Position numbers and translations under genes: made by a program
Notes under the pieces: generated by a model
What the model saw: only the letters and a program-made list of their open reading frames with translations
What the model was told of the DNA's origin: nothing
The model's database searches: none
From: Aquifex aeolicus
GTDB taxonomy: Bacteria > Aquificota > Aquificia > Aquificales > Aquificaceae
Length of the DNA: 10,348 nt
Reading direction: 5' to 3'
Assembly (NCBI GenBank): GCA_011375045.1
Contig: DRNB01000017.1
Span: 1-10,348 of the forward strand
Part shown: positions 1 through 7,012 of the stretch, one piece after another
Layout of the letters: each line of letters opens with the position of its first letter
How positions within the stretch are numbered: position 1 is the stretch's first letter

Positions 1-48
1 ACCTCTGTAAGGAGACAGCTCGAAAAACTTCTGATCCACGGGGGGTAG
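1..48 (+). CDS. C-terminal end of an upstream gene (partial)
   Basis: An open frame enters from the left edge and reads TSVRRQLEKLLIHGG before a TAG stop at 46-48, four bases before the ndk start. The spacing and same strand fit an upstream operon partner of ndk. Fifteen residues are too few to assign a family. The G-rich end of this frame also supplies the ndk ribosome-binding region. It could instead be a chance open frame in a leader. Confidence 0.35.
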   Translation, partial: TSVRRQLEKLLIHGG

Positions 49-52
49 TTCT

Positions 53-475
53 ATGGAGAGAACGCTGGTGATAATCAAACCCGATGCTGTCGAAAAGGGT
101 GCAACGGGGAAGATACTGGACCGCTTTGTGGTGGAAGGCTTCGAGATAAGAGCCCTTAAGATGTTCAGATTTACAGAGGAGCAGGCGAAGCAGTTTTACA
201 TAGTTCACAGAGAGAGACCCTTTTACGGTGAGCTGGTGGAGTTCATGACCTCCGGTCCTGTGGTGGCTGCGGTCCTCGAGGGAGAGGACGCCGTCCGGAG
301 GGTGAGGGAGATCATAGGACCAACGGACAGCGAGGAGGCGAGGAAGGTCGCTCCGGGCTCCATAAGAGCCCTCTTCGGCACAGACAAAGGAAGGAACGCC
401 GTCCACGCTTCCGACTCCAGAGAGTCAGCGGATTACGAGATACCTTTTATATTCTCCGCTCTCGAGATTGTCTGA
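53..475 (+). CDS. ndk: Nucleoside diphosphate kinase
   Basis: This 140-residue protein has the full length and layout of bacterial NDP kinase, a cytoplasmic enzyme that moves the gamma-phosphate of ATP to other NDPs through a phosphohistidine. It opens with the family signature TLVIIKPDAV; Lys9 lies in the nucleotide site. The active-site segment GRNAVHASDS places the phosphorylated histidine at residue 118, with Asn115, Arg105 and Thr91 in the expected nucleotide-binding positions. The ATG at 53 follows a G-run (40-45) that can act as a Shine-Dalgarno sequence, and the protein starts exactly at the conserved beta strand. The last 29 bases (447-475) overlap the 3' end of the minus-strand membrane-protein gene. 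The NTPs it makes could feed NDP-sugar synthesis for the nearby glycan genes, but it is a housekeeping gene and its position need not mean more. Confidence 0.97.
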   Translation: MERTLVIIKPDAVEKGATGKILDRFVVEGFEIRALKMFRFTEEQAKQFYIVHRERPFYGELVEFMTSGPVVAAVLEGEDAVRRVREIIGPTDSEEARKVAPGSIRALFGTDKGRNAVHASDSRESADYEIPFIFSALEIV

Positions 476-1619
476 GGTAGCCCTCCGCAAGACCGAACAT
501 GAGGAGAGCAACGGGAAGGGTGGCGTTCACGTAAGGGGTAAACACGGCCGAAAAGTTGTAGAACACCATGTATGAGACAAAGGGAAGCAGCATCAGACTT
601 TCCCTTCTCCCCAGATCCAGGGAGAAGAGCACCTTCAGGGACCGGAGGAAGATCAGTATCAGAGCTATCACGCCCAGAGCGCCTCTCTGAATAAACTCCA
701 GCACTATCCCTATTCCCTCGTAGTACGGGAGCCCGTTAGGAGGAGGTGGGGTTAACTTCCCACCACCGTAGATCCCGTGCCCCACAAGGAGGGGCACTAT
801 ATTGCCCTCAGAGAAATCCCTGCCCACAACAACAAGGCTGGCTTTGAGGTTGTTCCAGCGGGTAGTGGAGAGTCTGTCCAGGGTCTCCTCGTTCAGCTCC
901 CTCTGCCCTTTGAGCACCTCCAGGGCTAAAACAAACCTCGGATCCTTCTGGTGTTCCGCAAAGTAGAGGAACCCCCCCGTCAGCAGAACAACAACCGCCG
1001 CTAAAAAGACCATCCCCTGCTTGAGATACGCCCTGTTGCGCTTCATGTAGAGAGCAACTATAAGAAAAACGGTCAGAACGAGACCAAGGATCTCCGCCCT
1101 CCTTGCCGGAGACATCATAACGGCGAAGAAAACCCCTGAAATGAGAAAGTAGATCCAGCTTCTCCTGTAAAGAGCCAGGCTCAGAGATACGAGGGTAAAG
1201 AGGGCGTATATCTCCGCCACCTTGGACATGTTTCCCCACAGGAGTTTGTACCTGTTCATCACAAAGAGGTTGTAAGCGAAGACAGGGAGCAGGAGGATCC
1301 CCTCCAGAAGAAGGATCCTGTTGAGAAGGTGAAAGAAGTCCGGTCCCCTGATCTCCCCCCTCAGGGAAGATAAATACCCGTACCTGAGGAAGGAGGAACT
1401 CAGAGCCTCTCTTATCTTCTCTGGCATGTAAAGGAGAGCGGAAGCTACGGTGGAGAAGTTAAACAGATGTATAGGGTTTGCAAGAAGTCCTCCCTGAGGA
1501 AGCTTCCTCTCCCTGAAAACGTTGTAGAGAACAATCAGAACACACAGGGACACAAGACCGTGATGGAGCGTTACCGACACAGGAAAAGAGGCCACCGTCA
1601 GGAGCAGAAGGAGTCTCAT
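447..1619 (-). CDS. O-antigen ligase/polymerase-like polytopic membrane protein (WaaL/Wzy type)
   Basis: This 390-residue protein is dominated by hydrophobic segments (about residues 3-35, 104-122, 136-150, 155-170, 176-192, 202-220, 312-335 and 342-380), so it is an inner-membrane protein. An arginine pair in SPARRAEILGL (170-180), after a membrane segment and before another, resembles the short basic motif of the Wzy_C/O-antigen ligase family. A large outside loop (about 221-310) contains an arginine-rich patch and the stretch GHGIYGGGKL...YYEGIGIVLEFIQRGALG, which resembles the family's G-x-G ... YLE-x2-x-x-G-x-x-G region. The usual histidine of that loop (HNxYLE) is replaced by tyrosine here. 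Ligases join a lipid-linked glycan to lipid A core; polymerases join repeat units. Which applies cannot be told. The start ATG overlaps the stop of the upstream glycosyltransferase (TAATG) and follows GGAGAGG (1628-1622), which points to translational coupling. Its 3' end runs 29 bases into ndk on the other strand. Confidence 0.72.
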   Translation of the reverse strand: MRLLLLLTVASFPVSVTLHHGLVSLCVLIVLYNVFRERKLPQGGLLANPIHLFNFSTVASALLYMPEKIREALSSSFLRYGYLSSLRGEIRGPDFFHLLNRILLLEGILLLPVFAYNLFVMNRYKLLWGNMSKVAEIYALFTLVSLSLALYRRSWIYFLISGVFFAVMMSPARRAEILGLVLTVFLIVALYMKRNRAYLKQGMVFLAAVVVLLTGGFLYFAEHQKDPRFVLALEVLKGQRELNEETLDRLSTTRWNNLKASLVVVGRDFSEGNIVPLLVGHGIYGGGKLTPPPPNGLPYYEGIGIVLEFIQRGALGVIALILIFLRSLKVLFSLDLGRRESLMLLPFVSYMVFYNFSAVFTPYVNATLPVALLMFGLAEGYLRQSRERRI

Positions 1620-2521
1620 TACCTCTCCACGCCTATGATCTTCCAGTTATTGTAGGAAAAAAGAGGTTTCCTGAAAATTCTCTTTTCGAGAAAGTCTATA
1701 AATCTGCACTTAAACCTTTCGTGCTTGAAAGGCTTCCTTCTGGGTTTTCCCTCCTTCGAGTAGTTGAGCTTATCAGACCAGTTGAAAGCCTTAATCCTCT
1801 CCTCCATTACCTTAGGATGGGTTCCCTTAAACTCAGGAATTCTTCCCAGAGGACCGTAATCGAAGAATTCGGGAAGCTCCTTCCTGTTCACGCTTCCCCT
1901 TCCCACGTGCATCTCCTCCTGCTCCGCCCTTTTACGCACGAGAATTTCCGGAGGTCTCACCCAGCCGTAGTGGTAGATGTAAACGGGAATGTGAACAACC
2001 CTCAGCTTTCTGCCCTTCAGTCTGAAGGACTGGGCATCTTTGTAGGACTCTATACCTATACGGTTCCGAACAATTCTTATCTCCTGCTGATACCAGCCGT
2101 GGACGGGAAGGTAGTGGTTGTAATCTCCCCAGAAATGGTAGTAGTTAAAGAGGAAACCCTCGACGCGCTCGTCCTCTAAATACTTCTCGCAGTAGTGGCG
2201 TATTTTCTCAAGATCCTCCTCGTGGACGACCTCATCAGCCTGCAGATAGAAACACCAGTCTCCAGAACATTTGCTCAGAGCGAAGTTGGTTTCGTGTCTG
2301 AGAATCTCTCCTCCTCTGAAGAGCCTTTCGTCCCACTTCCTCCTGAAGATCCTAATCTTTGGGGAGTTCAGGGATCTCACAACCTCTTCGGTTTCGTCCT
2401 CGCTATCACCGAGGGCAACTATGAACTCGTCCACCAGAGGAAGTATGGACAGGATGCTCTCCTTCAGGGGAAAGTAAAACTTCACAGCGTTTCTCGCTAT
2501 GGTAAACCCACTTATACGCAT
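1619..2521 (-). CDS. Family 2 (GT-A) glycosyltransferase
   Basis: This is a 300-residue cytoplasmic or membrane-associated glycosyltransferase. The N-terminus MRISGFTIARNAVKF matches the first beta strand of GT2 enzymes that begin 'GFTI(V/A)RNA'. It is followed by DEFIVALGDSEDETEEVV (31-48), the nucleotide-binding region, and FYLQADEVVHEED (91-103), whose QADE takes the place of the DxD metal/sugar-nucleotide motif. A conserved-looking HGWYQQEIRIVR (141-152) lies in the acceptor half, and the C-terminal 60 residues are strongly basic. The frame is open about 460 bases further upstream, but that part is antisense to the aminotransferase gene and is not protein-like. The ATG at 2521 is chosen because it sits directly at the conserved strand and just after a promoter-like sequence; an ATG at 2548 would add nine residues. 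Donor and acceptor are unknown. It is coupled to the ligase-like gene downstream. Confidence 0.85.
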   Translation of the reverse strand: MRISGFTIARNAVKFYFPLKESILSILPLVDEFIVALGDSEDETEEVVRSLNSPKIRIFRRKWDERLFRGGEILRHETNFALSKCSGDWCFYLQADEVVHEEDLEKIRHYCEKYLEDERVEGFLFNYYHFWGDYNHYLPVHGWYQQEIRIVRNRIGIESYKDAQSFRLKGRKLRVVHIPVYIYHYGWVRPPEILVRKRAEQEEMHVGRGSVNRKELPEFFDYGPLGRIPEFKGTHPKVMEERIKAFNWSDKLNYSKEGKPRRKPFKHERFKCRFIDFLEKRIFRKPLFSYNNWKIIGVER

Positions 2522-2524
2522 GGA

Positions 2525-2560
2525 CGGCGGATTATAATTGTATCCCATGAAGCTGATCAA
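2525..2560 (-). promoter_or_regulatory. Minus-strand promoter for the glycosyltransferase/ligase pair
   Basis: On the minus strand, TTGATC (2560-2555) is followed after 18 bases by a perfect TATAAT (2536-2531), which matches a bacterial sigma-70 type promoter. The predicted start of transcription, near 2524, is only a few bases from the ATG at 2521, and no Shine-Dalgarno sequence lies before that ATG. The mRNA would be essentially leaderless. The -35 box lies inside the aminotransferase coding region. Confidence 0.55.
2533..2546 (+). promoter_or_regulatory. Plus-strand -10 element for the aminotransferase, sharing a palindrome with the opposite promoter
   Basis: The 8-base perfect palindrome ATTATAAT (2531-2538) gives a TATAAT on both strands. 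On the plus strand the -10 at 2533-2538 would start transcription around 2545, one or two bases before the ATG at 2547, again with no Shine-Dalgarno sequence. No convincing -35 box is seen upstream, so this side is weaker than the minus-strand promoter. Confidence 0.4.
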
Positions 2561-3683
2561 AGGGGAAAGGTTGTTTACACCGGGTCCCGTGGAGGTTCCC
2601 GACAGAGTAAGGCGGGTACTCGGAGGACAGATAATACACCACAGAACCCCCGAGTTCAGGGAGGCTTTCCTCGAAACAAGGGAGCTTTTTAAACAGCTTG
2701 TAGATTGTAAGGAGGACAACTTCGTTTTCTTTGCCTCTTCCGGAACAGGGGCTATGGAAGCCTCCGTGCTCAACTTCTTCGAGGAGGGAGAGAAGGTTAT
2801 AGCTGTTGTTGGGGGGAAGTTCGGTGAGAGGTGGGCTGAGCTTGGCAACAGGTGGAAGCTGAAGGTGGTGGAGCACAGGGTCGAGTGGGGAAAGAGTGTA
2901 GATCCTGACGATTTAAGGAAGCTTCTCAGAGAACATCCCGACTGCAGAGGGATCCTTGTGCAGATGTCCGAATCCTCCACCGGCGCCTACCACGATGTCC
3001 GGGCTATCGCCCGCATAACTGCTGAAACCGATACCCTGCTCGTTGTGGACGCAATAACGGCGCTGGGTGTTTACAACCTCAAACCCCACGAGTGGGGTCT
3101 GGACGTGGTTGTGGGCGGATCCCAGAAAGCCTTTATGCTTCCGCCGGGGCTGTCGATGCTCTGGTTCTCAGAAAAGGCAAAGGAGCGTCTCAGGGACAGG
3201 GCTTACTACTTCAGCGTAAGAGAGGAGCTCAAAAAACAGAGAGAGGGTCAGACAGCGTGGACCCCTGCGGTGAGCCTGATCCTCGCCTTCAGAGAATCCC
3301 TTTCGATGCTTCTGGAGCTGGGTATGGAGGAGGTTGAAAGGCGCTACAAACTTATCTCCGACGGACTGGGGAAAGCTCTGGGTGCTCTCGGGCTCAGGAG
3401 GTTTCCGGAAAACCCCTCGCTGTCCCTGACAGCTGTCATGCCTCCGGAGAGTGTTCCCGCTGACGCCATCAGAAGGGAGATGCTGGGCATGGGGGTCAGA
3501 ATTGCCGGAGGGCAGGGTAAGCTCAAAGGGAAGATATTCCGGATCTCTCACATGGGAGCAGATCCCCTCGATATGGTAGTTCCCCTGTCGGCTCTTGAGA
3601 TAGCGCTGGAGAGGTTAGGGTGGAGGTTAAAGCACGGCGAAGCCGTAGGAGCTTATCTGAAGAACGTATCGGCGGAACTGTAA
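2547..3683 (+). CDS. Class V PLP aminotransferase (serine-pyruvate/alanine-glyoxylate aminotransferase family)
   Basis: This 378-residue cytoplasmic enzyme has the usual length of the family that includes alanine-glyoxylate, serine-glyoxylate and serine-pyruvate aminotransferases. It begins LFTPGPVEVPDRV and HHRTPEFRE (9-39), the family's N-terminal signature. SSGTGAMEA (64-72) is the cofactor phosphate-binding turn. LVVDAITALG (165-174) carries Asp168, which contacts the pyridine nitrogen, and GGSQKAF (190-196) carries Lys194, the Schiff-base lysine. FRISHMG (331-337) carries Arg332, expected to bind the substrate carboxylate. An in-frame TTG nine bases earlier is possible, but the ATG at 2547 places the protein right at the conserved start. 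Substrates cannot be read from the sequence; related thermophile and archaeal enzymes are often broad (alanine, serine, glyoxylate, sometimes phosphoserine). The next gene starts four bases after its stop, so the two are probably co-transcribed. Confidence 0.92.
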   Translation: MKLIKGERLFTPGPVEVPDRVRRVLGGQIIHHRTPEFREAFLETRELFKQLVDCKEDNFVFFASSGTGAMEASVLNFFEEGEKVIAVVGGKFGERWAELGNRWKLKVVEHRVEWGKSVDPDDLRKLLREHPDCRGILVQMSESSTGAYHDVRAIARITAETDTLLVVDAITALGVYNLKPHEWGLDVVVGGSQKAFMLPPGLSMLWFSEKAKERLRDRAYYFSVREELKKQREGQTAWTPAVSLILAFRESLSMLLELGMEEVERRYKLISDGLGKALGALGLRRFPENPSLSLTAVMPPESVPADAIRREMLGMGVRIAGGQGKLKGKIFRISHMGADPLDMVVPLSALEIALERLGWRLKHGEAVGAYLKNVSAEL

Positions 3684-3687
3684 CACC

Positions 3688-4470
3688 ATGGAGAAACCCT
3701 CTCTCTCCGTAGCCCTTATAACCTACAACGAGGAGGATATTCTGGGTAGAACCCTGGAAGCCGTAAAGGACATAGCCTCTGAGATAGTGGTGGTTGACTC
3801 CCACTCCACCGACAGAACCCGGGAGATAGCCCAGTCCTTCGGAGCGAGGGTTTACGTGGAGGACTGGAAGGGACACGTGGCTCAGAAGAACTCCGCTCTC
3901 GAGAAGTGCCGGGGGGAGTGGATTCTGTTCTTAGACGCTGATGAGGAGGTGTCGCCGGATCTGCGAAACTCCATAAGGGAGGCTATCCGCAATCCGGAGT
4001 TCGATGGTTACATGATCAACCGCAGGACCTACTACCTCGGGTCCTTTCTGAGATACACCTGGCAGCCGGAGTGGAGGCTCCGCCTCGTGAAGCGCAGTGC
4101 AGATCCCCGTTGGGAGGGTCGGGATCCCCACGACGTTCTGAGGATAAAGGGTAGCGTGGGAAAACTGCGGGGGGATCTCTACCACTACTCCTTCCGGAGT
4201 CTCGAAGATCACCTCCTCAAGTCTGTAAGGTACGCGAAGATCTCCGCTCAGGAGAAACACCGCAGGGGGGAGCGAGCGACTGTTCAGGATCTTCTGCTTC
4301 GCCCCTGCTGGACCTTCTTCAAACTCCTGTTCCTCAAGGGGGGAGTCAGGGACGGTGTCAGGGGTTTTATTGCCTCAGCGGTATCCGCTTTTTACACCTT
4401 CATGAAGTACGCGTTCCTTCTGGAGATGGACCTCAGGGAGAAGTTCGGGAGGGAGCTGTGGAGAAAGTAG
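3688..4470 (+). CDS. Family 2 glycosyltransferase, WaaE/LgtF-like (LPS core type)
   Basis: This 260-residue GT-A enzyme resembles the compact LPS inner-core glucosyltransferases (WaaE/KdtX/LgtF group). It starts with SVALITYNEEDILGRTLEAV (7-26). EIVVVDSHSTDRT (32-44) is the nucleotide-binding segment, DWKGHVAQKNSAL (59-71) is highly typical of the group, and WILFLDADEEV (78-88) carries the DAD metal motif. EWRLRLVKR (128-136) and the histidine/aspartate patch GRDPHDVL (144-151) are the acceptor-side features seen in the group. The C-terminal part (about 207-248) is hydrophobic and amphipathic and probably binds the inner membrane. Known members add a beta-linked glucose to a core heptose from UDP-glucose; that specificity is only inferred here. 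The gene lies four bases after the aminotransferase with only a weak ribosome site, and it ends one base from the opposing GT4 gene. Confidence 0.9.
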   Translation: MEKPSLSVALITYNEEDILGRTLEAVKDIASEIVVVDSHSTDRTREIAQSFGARVYVEDWKGHVAQKNSALEKCRGEWILFLDADEEVSPDLRNSIREAIRNPEFDGYMINRRTYYLGSFLRYTWQPEWRLRLVKRSADPRWEGRDPHDVLRIKGSVGKLRGDLYHYSFRSLEDHLLKSVRYAKISAQEKHRRGERATVQDLLLRPCWTFFKLLFLKGGVRDGVRGFIASAVSAFYTFMKYAFLLEMDLREKFGRELWRK

Positions 4471-4471
4471 C

Positions 4472-5569
4472 TCAGCATAGCAGGCTCATCAGTTCCTCCA
4501 CTATCCTATCCCTTCGGAAGCGTTCTGAAGCTTTCAGCGCTCTGTCCGAGAGATCCCTGTAAAACTCTCCGTCCCTGAGGAGCTTTGCAATATCTTCAGC
4601 CATACCTTCGATGTCTCCAAAGGGAACCAGCAAACCGCACCCCGCTTCCTCCACCACCTCCCTGTAGCCGGACTCCTCGTTGTAGAAGGCTACCACAGGC
4701 AGACCAAGGCTCATCCCCTCCAGAATCACCCTGCCCAGACCCTCCCTGCTCGCTGTGTGCAGCAGCAGTTTTGCCCTCTTCATGTACGGGTAGGGGTTTT
4801 CCCTAAAGCCCGTGATCACCACCTCCCTTTCAAAGCCGTAGCTGCGGATCCTTTCCCTCAGAGGACCTTCGAGCTCACCGCTGCCTACAAAGCACAGACA
4901 CACGTTGCCGTTTCTCTCCTTTACCCTTCTGAAAACCTCTAAGGCAAGGAGGGGTTCCTTCTGCCTGTCGAGTCTGCCAACGCACACGAGCACCCCCCTC
5001 TCCCCGAAGATCTCCTCCATCTCCCGCTCCAGGGGTTCCGTAGCCATGCTTCTTATGCGGTCGATATCCACAGGATTGTATATGACCCTTATCCTGTTCC
5101 GGCTCAGGAAAAAGGTTTTCCTCAGATCCCTTTCCACCGCGGGAGATATAGCTATTATCTGATCCATACCCTCGTAAACCCTCTTCATGAAAACTCTGTA
5201 GGGGATCTTCCAGATCTTTCTGTGCCAGGGTCTGGTGTCCCTTTCGATACCGATAAACTTTGTCCCTGCGCTTCCCAGAAGTTTTTTTGCAAAGGAAGCG
5301 GTGGTTATCTGGGTCAGCATGTTGGCTACCACCGCATCGGGGGAAACCCTTTTCACAACCTCCCTGAGTTTGAGGGGTCTGTCGAGATCCCCCCGGGCGT
5401 TCAGGGGAAGGACCTCCACCGGAACCTCCACATCGTCGGGGGTTTTCCTGTTGACCGCAAAGAGAACCTCCACCCCTTTCTCCAAAAAACCCTTCATGAG
5501 TTCGAGATTGGACATGAGGTTCCCGTAGTTGAAACGGCTAAGGGTGTTCAGGTAAAGGAGAACCTTCAT
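4472..5569 (-). CDS. Family 4 (GT-B) glycosyltransferase
   Basis: This 365-residue retaining glycosyltransferase has two Rossmann-like domains. The N-terminal acceptor domain starts MKVLLYLNTLSRFNYGNLMSNLELMKGF, with the expected short strand and then a helix. The linker to the donor domain is RVIYNPVDIDRI (161-172), and the donor domain opens with VLVCVGRLDRQKEP (193-206). The donor-site motif SREGLGRVILEGMSLGLPVVA (274-294) has the E-x7-E pair at Glu276 and Glu284 that binds the nucleotide sugar. No membrane segment is obvious; such enzymes usually sit on the inner face of the membrane and extend lipid-linked or LPS-core glycans. Donor and acceptor are unknown. The ATG at 5569 lies six bases into the plus-strand-facing promoter region and has no Shine-Dalgarno sequence. 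The gene is transcribed away from the phosphohexomutase and ends one base from the WaaE-like gene. Confidence 0.93.
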   Translation of the reverse strand: MKVLLYLNTLSRFNYGNLMSNLELMKGFLEKGVEVLFAVNRKTPDDVEVPVEVLPLNARGDLDRPLKLREVVKRVSPDAVVANMLTQITTASFAKKLLGSAGTKFIGIERDTRPWHRKIWKIPYRVFMKRVYEGMDQIIAISPAVERDLRKTFFLSRNRIRVIYNPVDIDRIRSMATEPLEREMEEIFGERGVLVCVGRLDRQKEPLLALEVFRRVKERNGNVCLCFVGSGELEGPLRERIRSYGFEREVVITGFRENPYPYMKRAKLLLHTASREGLGRVILEGMSLGLPVVAFYNEESGYREVVEEAGCGLLVPFGDIEGMAEDIAKLLRDGEFYRDLSDRALKASERFRRDRIVEELMSLLC

Positions 5570-5573
5570 GAGT

Positions 5574-5586
5574 CGCTCTTATTATA
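5574..5586 (-). promoter_or_regulatory. Minus-strand -10 element for the GT4 gene
   Basis: A perfect TATAAT occurs on the minus strand at 5586-5581, preceded directly by TG. Transcription would begin near 5574, about five bases before the ATG at 5569, with no Shine-Dalgarno sequence between. No good -35 box is visible at 16-18 bases. Confidence 0.4.
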
Positions 5587-5608
5587 CATTTTGGTTAAAA
5601 TCTTCCCC
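5583..5608 (+). promoter_or_regulatory. Plus-strand -10 candidates for the phosphohexomutase
   Basis: TAAAAT (5596-5601) would start transcription right at the ATG at 5609, which would be leaderless. TATACA (5583-5588) is a second candidate giving a leader of about 14 bases. Neither has a clear -35 box, and no Shine-Dalgarno sequence precedes the ATG. Confidence 0.3.
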
Positions 5609-6988
5609 ATGATCAGGTTCGGGACGGACGGCTGGAGAGCTGTCATAGGGGATGAGTTCACCTTCGCAAACGTCAGGAGGGTCGCCCGGGCACACGCCGA
5701 GGTTTTGAAGGAAAAAGGTCTGCGCTCAGTGGTGGTGGGTTACGATTACAGGTTCGCTTCCGAGGACTTTGCCTCTGAGGTGTGTTCCGTCCTCGCAGGC
5801 GAGGGTTTGGAGGTTGCGCTGTCCGAATCAGCCTGCACAACACCTATGGTCTCCTTTGGCGTGAGGTATCTTAACTTCGACGGTGGTGTGATGATAACCG
5901 CCTCCCACAACCCGCCCCGCTACAACGGGTACAAGATAAAGGAGAGCTTCGGCGGATCGGCAACGCCGGAGTTTGTCAGGGAAGTGGAAAGCAGGATACC
6001 CCCTGAGTCTCCTCAGGTAGCGGGGAAAGGCGATGTGGGAAGGGTGGATCTCAGAACCCCTTACGTGAACAAGGCGAGGGAGTGGATAGAGACTGAGCTT
6101 TTCCGGGAGAAAACCCTGCGGGTGGTTCACGATGCCATGTTCGGCACCTCGGCGGGACTTTTCGGAGAGGTTCTGAGGGGAACAAAGGCTGAGGTAATCG
6201 CCATCAGAAGTTACAGGGACCCCCTTTTCGGGGGACACGCTCCGGAGCCGGTGGAGAAACACCTCAGGATACTCATGGAAAAGGTGCGCGCCTGCGAAGC
6301 GGACGTAGGAATAGCGAACGACGGGGATGGGGACAGGATCTCTCTGGTGGATGAAAGAGGTGTGTTCATCAACACCCAGCTGGTGTTCGTCCTTCTGCTG
6401 ATACACCTCCTGAAGCACAGGAAGATGAAGGACGGCATCGTTGTAAAGACCGTATCCACCACCTACCTTGCGGATAGAGTGTGCAGAAGCGAGGGGATCG
6501 AGCTGAGGGAGGTCCCCGTTGGATTTAAAAACATCAACGAGCTGATCCTGAGGGAGAAGGTTCTGTTCGGAGGGGAGGAGAGCGGAGGCTACGGCATCCC
6601 GGAATACCTGCCCGAGCGGGACGGCCTTGTTTCGGGACTGCTCATTCTGGAGCTTATGGCTCTTACAGGGAGGAAGCTTTCGGAGATAGTGGAGGACGTC
6701 TTCAGAACTTACGGCTCCGCCTATTACAGAAGAACAGATCTGCCGGCGGACGACCGCCTGAAGGAAAGGCTCAAGGATCTGATAAAGAACCCACCCCGCA
6801 GGCTGGGGGGAAGAAAAATAGTAGGGATCAACACCTCGGACGGTTTGAAGCTCATCTTTGAAGACGAGAGCTGGCTTCTCTTCAGAGCGTCCGGGACAGA
6901 ACCCCTCATAAGGGTGTACGCGGAGGCTCCCTCCCAGAAGGAGCTCGACAACCTTCTGACCAGCGGAGCGGAGCTTCTGAAGGTATAA
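5609..6988 (+). CDS. Phosphoglucomutase/phosphomannomutase (alpha-D-phosphohexomutase family)
   Basis: This 459-residue cytoplasmic enzyme interconverts hexose 1- and 6-phosphates through a phosphoserine, linking central metabolism to NDP-sugar precursors of surface glycans. All four family landmarks are present. The catalytic loop TASHNPPRYNGYK (97-109) has Ser99 as the phosphorylated residue. The metal loop DGDGDR (238-243) has Asp238, Asp240 and Asp242. The sugar-binding loop is GEESGG (322-327), and the phosphate-binding loop RASGTEP (426-432) lies in the last domain. The start FGTDGWRAVIG is the standard N-terminus. The open frame runs 387 bases further upstream, but that part overlaps the opposing GT4 gene, so the ATG at 5609 is used. 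The sugar loop lacks the GxQSGH form of GlmM, which argues against phosphoglucosamine mutase; glucose versus mannose cannot be decided. metK follows 24 bases downstream. Confidence 0.94.
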   Translation: MIRFGTDGWRAVIGDEFTFANVRRVARAHAEVLKEKGLRSVVVGYDYRFASEDFASEVCSVLAGEGLEVALSESACTTPMVSFGVRYLNFDGGVMITASHNPPRYNGYKIKESFGGSATPEFVREVESRIPPESPQVAGKGDVGRVDLRTPYVNKAREWIETELFREKTLRVVHDAMFGTSAGLFGEVLRGTKAEVIAIRSYRDPLFGGHAPEPVEKHLRILMEKVRACEADVGIANDGDGDRISLVDERGVFINTQLVFVLLLIHLLKHRKMKDGIVVKTVSTTYLADRVCRSEGIELREVPVGFKNINELILREKVLFGGEESGGYGIPEYLPERDGLVSGLLILELMALTGRKLSEIVEDVFRTYGSAYYRRTDLPADDRLKERLKDLIKNPPRRLGGRKIVGINTSDGLKLIFEDESWLLFRASGTEPLIRVYAEAPSQKELDNLLTSGAELLKV

Positions 6989-7006
6989 TCTTTATCCTCG
7001 GAGGTG
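6984..7006 (+). promoter_or_regulatory. Possible promoter -10 and strong ribosome-binding site of metK
   Basis: TATAAT (6984-6989) overlaps the stop codon of the phosphohexomutase and could be a -10 element for metK; no clear -35 box is seen. GGAGGTG (7000-7006) is a near-perfect Shine-Dalgarno sequence seven bases before TTG at 7013. This spacing decides in favour of that start over the GTG at 7004, which lies inside the ribosome site. Confidence 0.45.
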
Positions 7007-7012
7007 CGTGCG

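Noticed and set aside
2522..2980. N-terminal extension of the minus-strand glycosyltransferase to 2980
   Set aside because: The extra residues are antisense to the aminotransferase gene, low-complexity in serine and proline, and the GT fold starts at the ATG at 2521.
5222..5608. Upstream extension of the phosphohexomutase
   Set aside because: It is the reverse strand of the GT4 gene; the conserved FGTDGWR start is at 5609, where a promoter-like sequence also lies.
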